From: a bacterium
GTDB taxonomy: Bacteria; BMS3Abin14
Reading direction: 5' to 3'
Length of the DNA stretch: 10,042 nucleotides
Assembly (NCBI GenBank): GCA_020350725.1
Contig: CP070719.1
Coordinates: 1,734,615-1,744,656, forward strand
The notes below the pieces were generated by a model, which was not told where the DNA came from, ran no database searches, and was given only the letters and a program-made list of their open reading frames with translations. Below are positions 1-9,400 of the stretch, piece by piece (the stretch's first letter is position 1; the number at the start of each line of letters is the position of its first letter). The position numbers and the translations under genes are program-made.

Positions 1-18
1 CTCATCAGAGTCCGAAAT

Positions 19-98
19 CATTGCCGGAAAGGCCAAACCCTCCGCGAGGGGGGGACGGAAAGCGGCGGATCTTCGACGGGGAAGATGGCCGAGCTGCC
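19..98 (+). promoter_or_regulatory. GEMM-I-like cyclic dinucleotide riboswitch aptamer
   Basis: The RNA matches the class I c-di-GMP (GEMM-I) aptamer from memory. AGGCCAAACC (30-39) corresponds to the conserved AGGGCAAACC. Next comes a C/G-rich stem closed by a GCGA (GNRA) tetraloop at 44-47. GGGACGGAAAGC (52-63) corresponds to GGGACGCAAAGC. A second hairpin pairs ATCTTC (69-74) with GAAGAT (81-86), and GCCGAGCTGCC (88-98) corresponds to the usual GCCGGGTTGCC. The conserved G-C pair at Vc2 positions 21/46 is replaced by C33-G58, a compensatory change that supports the fold. G32 aligns with position 20, where G is associated with c-di-GMP and A with cGAMP. The closing P1 helix is weak: the best pairing I find is 23-27 with 89-94, leaving a bulged A92. 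A terminator and a giant surface-protein gene lie downstream. It could be a variant subgroup, and its ligand is untested. Confidence 0.68.
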
Positions 99-134
99 GA
101 GGGCGAGGATGCCTCAGGGAGGGCTCGGCTTTTT
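88..134 (+). terminator. Intrinsic terminator, expression platform of the riboswitch
   Basis: GCCGAGC (88-94) is perfectly complementary to GCTCGGC (123-129), and five T residues follow at once (130-134). A copy of the left arm, GCCGAG at 96-101, can pair with CTCGGC (124-129) instead. A small GAGG-ATG-CCTC hairpin (105-115) lies in the loop. The left arm is inside the 3' strand of the aptamer, so the two folds compete. This layout predicts that ligand binding disrupts the terminator and lets transcription continue (inference). Termination of an upstream gene outside the window is the alternative. Confidence 0.65.
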
Positions 135-242
135 CCTTACCGGCCCGACCTCAGGACAGGACAGAGGCCGATCCGATCTCAGGGCCCATGGTCTTCATGA
201 GAGCGGTCGGCGGTTTGACGAGAACTTGACAGCATGCATGAA

Positions 243-269
243 GCGGGCGGGGAGGGGTTCCCCGTCCGC
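243..269 (+). other. Strong GC-rich hairpin in the leader
   Basis: Bases 243-252 pair with 260-269 over ten positions (one G-T wobble), and A253-T259 may extend this, leaving a very small loop. The stem resembles a terminator stem, but the sequence after it (TGATCTGTTTC) has no uninterrupted T tract. I therefore read it as a leader structure, possibly an mRNA-stabilising or pausing element, not a confident terminator. Confidence 0.4.
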
Positions 270-297
270 TGATCTGTTTCTAGGGGTAAAGGGTGAA

Positions 298-393
298 ATG
301 AGAACAATAAAGCCATCAGAACAGTCTGGCACCGGTCTGGGTGTGGTGCAGCCGTCCGGGTCATCGGGGGGCGAACGGGAAGACCGCACCTGA
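298..393 (+). CDS. Possible 31-codon leader peptide (uORF), weak
   Basis: An ATG at 298 opens 31 codons beginning MRTIKPSEQSG and ending EREDRT, closed by TGA at 391-393. Purine-rich AGGGG (282-286) and GGG (291-293) precede it, but neither is a well-placed Shine-Dalgarno. It is in the same frame as the giant gene, and only six codons separate its stop from the GTG at 412. It could couple translation to the main gene. It could also be a chance open stretch, or a former N-terminal extension cut off by the TGA. The peptide has no recognisable motif. Confidence 0.15.
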   Translation: MRTIKPSEQSGTGLGVVQPSGSSGGEREDRT

Positions 394-401
394 GGCCGTC
401 T

Positions 402-406
402 GGAGG
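402..406 (+). promoter_or_regulatory. Shine-Dalgarno GGAGG that sets the GTG start
   Basis: GGAGG lies five bases before GTG at 412, which is good spacing for a strong ribosome binding site. Between the in-frame TGA at 391 and the LEPR motif at 544 there is no ATG or TTG in this frame. GTG 412 is the only usual start codon, and the only alternative is CTG at 400. This fixes the N-terminus of the giant protein with fair certainty. Confidence 0.8.
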
Positions 407-411
407 ATCAA

Positions 412-3400
412 GTGGCACGGGGCAGGAAATCCATATTTCCCGCTTTCTGGAGGAACAGCGGGGACAGGGACGGCCGGGGCAGGGGAAAGGGAAACGGCCG
501 CGGCACGCCGTCCGGGTCCCGGCGAAAGATACTGTTCGAGCCCCTTGAGCCCAGGATCCTCCTGTCGGCCGATCTGCTCACCGAGGGCGTTGCCGGGGCG
601 ATGTCGGACGGTATCGATCAGTTCGGCGCCGTCGTCAACGAGTTCATGCTCACCGACACCCTGCTGAACACCCAGCTTCCCCTCGTCGTCCTGAGCGGCG
701 GCGACAACCTCCTCAACGATTTCCGGCAGGCGCCCACCATCCGTGACCTGCTGTCGGTGGACGCGGACATCAACCGGGACGGCGTCATCGGCCACAACGA
801 AAATACCCCGGACAAAATTGCCGACGCCGAGCTGGAGCTGATTCAGTTCGACCGGGACAATCCCGGGGATGAAGGCTACGGGATCGTCGACTTTATGGAG
901 ATCTTCGACGGCCAATTCATCCAGAAGGTCTCCGACGGGGTCGCCGGCAAAAACGATGGTCAGTTCATCCTTTACCTGGATAACTTGGACCAGGTGCAGA
1001 AAGGCCTGACTCCCCAGGAGAGTACCGATTTTGCGGCCCGTTTTTTCAATCTCCAGGTGGATTCCGTTTCCCGTATCTCGCCCACGGACAGCCAGGTCGT
1101 CTTCCAACTGGATTTCACCCTCACCTTCACCAACGAACTGGCCCTTGACCTGGGATTCACCGCCGAGGACATGGGGATCCTCTTCCCGGAGACCACCCTG
1201 ATGGTGGACGCCACCGTCTCCTTCACCCTCCAGTTCGGCGTCCTCACAGCGGGAGAGGCGGTGGACAACGAGGACTTCTTCATCTCCGTGCCTGATCCTA
1301 TGGCCATCGAGGTCGCGCCGCGGGATACCGGCCTCGACGGGGAGGTGAATATCGGCTTCCTTGGCGCGGATGTGAACGACGGTTCCGTGGCCCTGGAGGC
1401 CAACATCGAGGCGGTGTTCAAGGATCCAACCGATTCGGATTCCAGGATCTCCTATTCGGATTTGACCGATTTTTCCGTCTCCAGTCTTGTCGATGCTGAG
1501 CCTCGGGGGGTGACTTTTGACGGATTCTCCGACGTAACTCCTCTCGCCGGAAAACTCGTCATAATAGTACAAAAACGGGACGAACTGGTAGAAGATGCGC
1601 CGATTACCTATAGCAGCGGAACAGGGGAAAGAATCGGAAACCTCGAGGACGGCTCCCTCTATTATATCCATTCAACTTTGGATATCCCGGGTGATCCTTC
1701 ACTAATAGGGATAAAGCTTAAAGAGAACCCGGACTCAACAGCAGCGATCAGTTACGGTGGAAAGGGCACCGGCTCTGACCACAGACTGATCCTGTCGAAT
1801 TTCGACGCCAACCTGCCCATCCAGGTCCTGCCAGGCCTGGTCGACGGGAATTCCTCTCCCTTCCAGCCGACGGCGACGATCACCTTCGACACCCCCACGC
1901 ACAATCCCTTCCACGCCGCCACCGCCGTGTACGAAGACAACGGTGATGCCCTGTTCAGGGAGGAGGATTCCGACGCCCGGTTCGATCTTCGCATCAAACT
2001 GACGGACATCTCCGGCGGGTACACCGAGGATGACTTCCTCAACTTCGCCAACGTGGACGCCTCCAGCGTCATCGGCATCTTCCGCGAGTTCGGCCGCTAC
2101 CTGGATAGTCTCGGCGACAGCGAGGACTTCACAGCCTACGACATCCCCTTCGCGGCCGCCGACCTGGGGGACCTCCTGGACTTCCGGGACATGTGGGACG
2201 ACGCCCTCCTGTTCGACGACCTGGACGGCGCGGCGGACGCTGGCCCCATCGGTTTTACCAACCGGGAATTCGGGGAGGGGGACTCTGACAAAGGCGGTGA
2301 GATCGTCGCCGGCGAGGAGCCCGGTATCCTGGGCTCCCGGGACCCGGCGGTCATCTCCTTCGTCCTCGAGGTGGGCGACAGCGGACCCACGGTGGTCAGT
2401 GTCTTGACCACCCCCGGCGACGACATCGATGAGCAGCTGACCCTGTCCGGTCTGGTGGCGGACCTCAATCTGGCCTTCGATGACCTGTCCGTCGCTGTCA
2501 CGGCAGGGGAGAAAGGCGTCTACGTTAAATTGACCGCGGACAACACGGGCGAGGATGTCAGGATCTCCCCCGGTATCCGCAAACTGGTCGACGAGGACAA
2601 CGCTCCCCGGTTCTCCACCGCCCAGGAACTGGCGGCAAGGCTGGGCGAGATCCTCCATCCGGATCTGACCGCAGGCGAACAGCTCGCCGCCATAGGAGCC
2701 GCCTACGACACCGGCACCGCCGACCTGACCTTCAACGTCAGTCTCGAGAACGCGCTCCCCTGGATCGAGGCCGGGGCCGACTTCAACCTGCCCCTCGATC
2801 CCTTAGACGACATCAGCAGCAGCTCGAAGGTCCTCCTCGGCGCCACGGCCGGCCTGGACATGGTGCTGGGGATCAACCTGCTCGACAGCGGCCCGGACGA
2901 ATACCTGCAGCCAACCACCACCCTCGAGGAACTGGGGGTCGAGGTCAAGACCGATCCAGCCGTTACAGGGGAAAATGACGTTCGGACCATCTACGGCCGG
3001 CTGGCCGAGGACGCCACCTTCGACGTCATCGTCGACAGCATCCCCTACGAAGTCGTCGTGTCCCATTCGAGCACCGATGACAACCTCCTGGCGGACGACC
3101 TGATCGAGGACATCCGGGACGCCCTGGCCGCCGCCAGGCAGGTGACCGGGACAGATGCGTCCGGCGCCCGTGAATACGGCGACACGGTGGACCTGATCGG
3201 GGAGTTTGGCCTTTCGGCGTTTAACGAGGGCGGCCGGATCAGGCTTACCTCCACCACCAATGATTTCTCGGTTGCGGTCACGGCCGGCGACCCGGCCATG
3301 AACAAGCTCGGTTTCAGGGCCGAGCACCAGGCGGAGCCGGACGATCCGGATAACCCGGCACCCCCTTACTCCCTGTCCACCACCAAGGACGTCCCCAGGC

Positions 3401-6400
3401 TGGTCGGCAAGCTGACGGACGACGCCGTCTTAACCGTCGAGATCGGGGGCGTCGGATACACCGTCACCGTGGAAGCGGGAGAGGCCGAGGCGAACCAAAC
3501 CGTCCTCGACCTGGTCAACGACGTCAACTCGGCCCTGAGCACTCCCTCCCTGGTTTCCGGTCCGGTGTCGGATTTCGTCCTGACGGCGGAAGCCACCTTC
3601 GAGGTCAGTGTCAATGGCGGGTCTCCGGTGTCTGTTGAGATCAGTCCGGAGGATACAGACGGCACAGCGGCGCCCATTGTCTTCGACGGACAGACCGCCG
3701 TCGACCTGGAGAAGGACACCCTGACCGTGGGGAACCATCTCTTTGACACCGGTGAGGCCGTCATCTACACCGCCGCCGGCGGGGCTGTCATCGGCGGCCT
3801 GGAAGAGGGCGGGTCCTATTTCATCTCCGTGGTGGACGACACGACGGTCAGGCTGGCCGAGACAGCACAGAAGGCCCAATCAGGGGACACGATCGACCTG
3901 CTGAGTGAGGGTTCCAGCGGCGATCACAGCCTGATCGAGACACCCAACGCGGACATCGAGGACCTGGTTCAGGACATCAACCGGGCCATAGCGGCGACAG
4001 ATCCGGATGGGATTGACCTGGATAGATATATCACCGCCGAGAGCTACGTCTGGAACGGGCAGTCCCGCATCCGGATCAGGGCCGTGACCAACCCGGACGA
4101 CCCCGTTCAGGACTTCAGGCTGACGGTCGACGCCGGCGATGCCGCCGAGACGGTCCTGGGCCTTCCCAACGACCGGCTCTGCGGCAACCTGGAGAACCTC
4201 GTCGAGGCCGACTCCCAGGGGAATCACCTGGTCCTGACCTCGTTGACCGGTTCGGGCTTCACCGTCCATGCGGCCTCCGCGACTGAACTTGGCCTTTCCT
4301 CCTTCCAGACCTCGGACAGCGACGATCTGGTCATCCACCTCAGCGACGGAAGCGATCACAGGGTCAGCCTCGACGGGGCTGTCGATGTCGGAGACGTCAT
4401 CGACAGAATAAACGCTGTGTCAGGCGACATTTCCGTTCGAGTCAACGATGCCGAGACGGGCCTGGAGCTAAGGGACGGGACCTGGGACGAATCAAATTCC
4501 AGGTTGTTCTTTGTCGAGCCGATCAACAATTCTCCGGCAGCCACCCAGCTTGGCATCTCCCGGGTCGACGTCACCCGGGACGCCAACCAGGACGGGGACG
4601 TAAATAACGCCGATGCGGACGGCGTCATCGACGGCGCCCCCATCAAGGCACCCCGGCTGGCCGACCGGTTCACCCTGGAGGACGCCTCCCTGCGGGCCGA
4701 GTTCAGCCTTATGACCCCCCAGATGGATGAGGACGGGGTTCCAGGGGACACGGACGGCGACGGCGATCCGTGGGACGGCATCGACGCCACGGCCACCCTC
4801 GGCTACGTCGGCGTCTCCCTGCACGGCGGCGGCACGTTGTCGGGAGAGGTCCTCACCACCCTCGACAGCGGCGGGAACAGGGGTATCGACTCCATCACCA
4901 ACAGCCGGCCGGTCCTGACCGGGCTGGTTGATGACGGGTACGGCCAACTCATCCTCGACGTCGATACGGAAAGGCCGCTTTCGGACATGGTGACCGGCGC
5001 CCTGGATCCTCCGGACCCCCGCATCGCCCTGACGGTAGACGATCTGGGGGATCCCTTCCACGAGGAGCCTTTCACCGATGCCGCCCTGACCGCGGCCGAC
5101 CGGATCCGGGTTCCCGGTGATCAGACGCACTGGTTCACGAGAGGTGCCACCATCACCATCGAGGCGGAGCCCGGCGTCACCCTGCCGGCGGAGGTGCTGG
5201 GCAGCAGCCATGACTCGGGGGCGACGGCGGTCACCCTGAGAAGCGGTGTCCTGGAAAGATACCTGGGCCACCTCAGTGGTGACGCGGCCTTCACCATCAC
5301 CGTCGACGGTGATGGTCCCGTTGACGTCACGGTTGCCAAGGACGACACCGGCGACAACGACAGCCTCTACGACCTGGCCGCGGACATCAACGCCGCCCTG
5401 AAGAAGACGGAGATCGGCGACCGGATCAGGGCCGAGATCGTCGATGACCGCATCGTGCTTAAGGCAGACGACCCGTCGGTGACGGGCTTCACCCTCACCG
5501 CCATTGACACGGACCCGGCGGTCCTGGAACTGGGGTTCGATCCCTTCCAATCCTCCACCACCGACGGGACCGCGGTCTCCCTGGAGGCGGCCAGGGCGTG
5601 GAGCCTTGTGCTGGCCGGGATCGTCGCCGCCATTCCTCCCCACATCTCGGTGACCTCGCCGGGACAATCCGACCTGAGCGGGCTCGGCGACCTGCTTCTC
5701 TTCGACGACCTTGATTACGACGACGTCCTCAATGCCCTGGCCGAGCTGTCCTCCTTCCTGGAGGGGTTCGAGGCCTTCGGGGACCTCGGCGACCCCCTGC
5801 TCCTCTTCGACCGGAGCGTGACCGACCTGATGGGCCTGGCCGACCGGTTCGATGAGGCTTTGGGTAAGGCGGAGGCCAACCCGGCCTGGACCCTTCAGAT
5901 CCTCGAGGCCAAGCTGATGGAGGCCTTCGGGTTCCCGGCCGATCAGCTGTTTACAACCGACGGTGACGGGTTCCGGGTGGCCGAGCACACTGTTTTCACC
6001 CTGGACGGCGACAGAACGGCGGAGATCGAGATCGGGTCGAGGGTCCATTCGCAGACCGGGACTGTCCGGATCGTGGACGCCATCCACGTAGAGGCGTTGT
6101 TCGATTCCGATGACGGCCTCACCGGCATCGATGAGAGCGGTTTCGCCCTGGACGGTGACCACAGGGATACCTTCCTGCCCGGCGTGAAGGTCGCCTTTGG
6201 TGAAAATAGAGCCCGGGTTGAGGACGTCTCCTACGATGATGTGTCCCTGACCACGCAGGTAACGCTGGTCGGCGACGATCTCCCGTCGTCCCTGTCCCAG
6301 GTGACCCTGTCCTACACCAGGGTCTCCGTCTCCGGCAGCGCCCTTGAGGTCGATCTTTCGCAGGTGACCGTCCTGAGGGATTTCCTGTTCACCGATGTCG

Positions 6401-9400
6401 ACGACGGACTGGAGGTCAACGGCGACAATGCGGACACCTTTACCCTGGCCGGCGACCGGACCGACAGGATCGCCCTGGGGGCCAAGGTCCTGGTCGGGGG
6501 TGACGACACCCGGGTCACGGACGTCGGTTTTGTCGAGAACACCTTCACCGGCAGCGACGAGCTGTCCCGAGAGAGCGACAGCGGCTTCACCCTGGCCGGT
6601 GACCGGACGGCGGAGATCCCCGCCGGGGCGGAGGCCGTCTTCGACGGCGGCCAGGCCCGGGTGGCCACCGTGGACTACGACGCCGGAGCCGACATCACCA
6701 GGGTCACCCTGACCGGCGACGATCTCCCCGATGACCTTTACGACGTGACCGTTTCCTTCACCGAGGTGGCCGTCTTCGATCCGATCCTCTCCCCAGGCCT
6801 TTCGGCGCTGACCGTCGCCAACGATTTCATCGACCTGAGTCTGGACAGGGACAGCGATCCGGAAAGACCGGCTCTGCGTTTCGAAATGGGCCTGGCGACG
6901 GAGTTCAGCGACGTTCTGGACGCCGCCCTTCTGGACGTGAACCTCCCGGATCTGATCCCGGACGTCAACCTCGCCGACCTGGGGCGGCGGGGTGAGGTCG
7001 AGTTCAGCCACGACAGGCACGGGCTCACCGTCGACCAGTCCGGCGGCAGCTTCATCCTGGACGGCGATCAGAGCGCCCTGGTGGGGCCGGGATCGAAGGT
7101 CCTCTTCCCCACCGGCGAGGTCCGGGTGACGGACGTCGGCTACGACTCCTTCACCTACGACGGGACGGCTGGCCTTATCCGCCTGGACGGCCAGCGGTTC
7201 TCGGTGAGCGGCGACCGGACAGGTGAGATCGCCCCCGGGGCCAAGGCCATGTTCGACGGCGGAGAGTCCAGGGTTGCCGACGCCCAGTACGATGGCGGCA
7301 CGGACACGACCACGGTCATCCTCGATGACCCCGTCCTCCCGGAGGATCTGGTGGAGGTCACCGTGTCCTACACCACGGTCACCGTGGCGGACAGCGTCCT
7401 GCCGGGTGACCTGACCGAGCTGACGGTCTCCTTCATGCTCACCACCGCCGACTTTGGCCTGGCTTGGGACAGCGGCACCGCCTTCACCCTGAGCGGGGAT
7501 CAGAGGGGGCTGATCGCCGAGGGTTACAGGCTCTCTTTCGAGGACGGCTCGCTGATCCGGGACACCCGGGTGCAGTCGGTGGTCTACGACATCGGCACGG
7601 AAATCACCACGGTCACCGTCAGCGCTGACGCGGATCTGCCCCCATCCCTGACCGAGGTCGCCGTCTCCGATGAGTACGCCGACCTGAGGGCCTCCGGGGT
7701 CCTGCCGGCCGGGGGCGGCATGGTCCTCAACCTGGACTTCGGCATCGACCTGGGCCATCCGGGTGTCGAGGACGATGCCGGAGAGGTCTACCTGTACGGG
7801 GACACCGTCATCGACGGCGCCCTGTCCACACCCTTCAACGGCGTCGATCACACGGTCCGGGACCTTGACTTTCGGGCCAACCTGGGGCCGTTCAGCCTCG
7901 ACATATCAGACGGCAGCGCCTCGGCGGTGGTCACTTTCGGAGCGAACACCGAATTTGCCGGGCGCAGAACGGTCGGCGACGTCGACCTGTCGGAGGGTTC
8001 TCCGGACGTGGCGAGCAGCCTCGATCAGACCGCAAAGGCCGAATTTCCCGCCAGCTTCAACTCCCTCGACATCGGCACCTTCAGTTTCTCCTCCAACCCC
8101 GGCTTGACCCTTCCCGGCGGGTTCCGGCCCGACTTCGTGGAGGAATACACCGAGGAGAAGACGAACCTGTTCGACAACATCCTGCTCGCCGTGGACGGCC
8201 TCGACCTGTTCCTGGCCGGCCTGCAGGACCTCCTGGACGGAGAGGTGTTCGGGTTCCGCCTGCCCCTCATCGGCGACCAGCTCGCCGACGGGGCGCGGTT
8301 CATCGAGGACCTGCGTTACGATTTCGTGGATCCCTTCCGGGGGATCATCGAGACGGCCGATGAGGTGGTCACCGACTTCGAGGATCCTGACCGGAACATC
8401 GTGTCGGGATTCCTGTTCGACCTGCTGGGCCCGGCAGGGATCGATCTCCTCCTGCCTCTGGAGGAGGACGGAGATCCCCAGACGGTGGGCGACTACGTGG
8501 CTCTCGAGTCGGACTTCTCCAGCATCCCGGATTCCTTCATCCAGTGGAACATGACCATCGGCGGTACGCTTTGGAACCCGAGCGCCGGTATCGGGTTCGA
8601 CATCGGTCTCCCCGGCCTGAACCTGCAGACCGAGGGCAGCATCGAGCTCGAGATCGCCTGGGAGCTCGCCTTCGGCTTCGGCATCAGCTTCTCGGAGGGT
8701 TTCTACCTGGACATCTCCGACGGTGACGAACTCGAGCTGAACGTCGAGGTCACCCTCCCCGACGCCGCCCTGATCGGCACCCTCGGCTTCTTACGGTTCA
8801 AGGCCGAGGACAAGGACGTGGACGGCGACGGGGACAGCACCCACCTGTCGGCCAAGTTCGGCATCAACATCATCAACCAGGCCGACCGCGAGCTGATCGC
8901 CCACAAGGACGAGCTGCCGCCCGGGGAGGACATCAACGACTACCTGGACCAGCACCTGACCCTGCCCGAGCTCTTCGGCCAGCTCAGCCTGGATTTCGTC
9001 CTCGGTTTCGAGGCCGCCGCCGAGCTGGGGCTGACCCTGGAGGTGAGCGGTGATCTCATCGGCGAGGACACAGCGGCCGGGTTCCCCAGCATCACCGCCG
9101 ATTTCATCGCCGACTTCGAGCTGGACATCTCCCTCACGGAGCTCCTGAGCAAGGATAAAGACGATGGAAAGGACAAGGACAAGAAGAAGGAAAATGCCTT
9201 TGTCAAGACCATAAAGGAGAGCCTCAAGGTGGTCGAGTTCCAGCACGTCAGCCTCGACCTGGGGTCCTACGTCAGCGACGTCCTCGGGCCGGTGGTGGAC
9301 AAGATCCAGGACGTGACCGAGCCTATCCAGCCGGTGATCGACATCCTCACCGAGCCGATACCCGTCATCTCCGACCTCGGTCCCGATCTGACCCTGCTGG

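Larger units (their letters stand above)
135..411 (+). other. Long 5' leader between terminator and giant gene
   Basis: These 277 bases have no recognisable gene. They hold a strong hairpin (243-269), a possible 31-codon reading frame (298-393) and, just before the start codon, a Shine-Dalgarno sequence. GGTGC (345-349) can pair with GCACC (386-390), with CCGT (352-355) and ACGG (375-378) pairing inside it, so a weaker hairpin may end immediately before the TGA at 391. I found no second copy of the aptamer motif and no tRNA or other known RNA. Confidence 0.5.

Noticed and set aside
215-255. TTGACG (215) and TTGACA (226) as -35 promoter boxes
   Set aside because: At 16-18 bases downstream of each there is no -10-like sequence. 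The region is GC-rich there, and the promoter more likely lies upstream of the riboswitch, outside the window.
85-393. Plus-strand 102-codon frame from ATG 85
   Set aside because: It starts inside the riboswitch aptamer and runs through the terminator. The peptide has no motif and the ATG has no proper Shine-Dalgarno. Only the part from 298 is kept, as a weak leader ORF.
391-393. TGA as a recoded (selenocysteine) codon joining the leader ORF to the giant gene
   Set aside because: No convincing SECIS-type hairpin directly after it, and a good Shine-Dalgarno plus GTG follow within 21 bases. Ordinary termination and re-initiation explain it better.
39-406. CCTCC (39-43) pairing with the Shine-Dalgarno GGAGG (402-406)
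   Set aside because: The five-base match is within the aptamer stem and some 360 bases away. Such short complementarity is expected by chance in GC-rich sequence.
361-1671. Minus-strand open frame of 436 codons, and another at 1735-2658
   Set aside because: Both are antisense shadows of the same gene, with biased composition and no domain match. The plus-strand frame has clear family motifs throughout.
4492-7851. Minus-strand open frame of 1119 codons
   Set aside because: It lies codon-on-codon opposite the giant gene, has a low-complexity V/D/G/Q/R composition and no recognisable motif. Long antisense frames are expected opposite genes with G/C at third positions.
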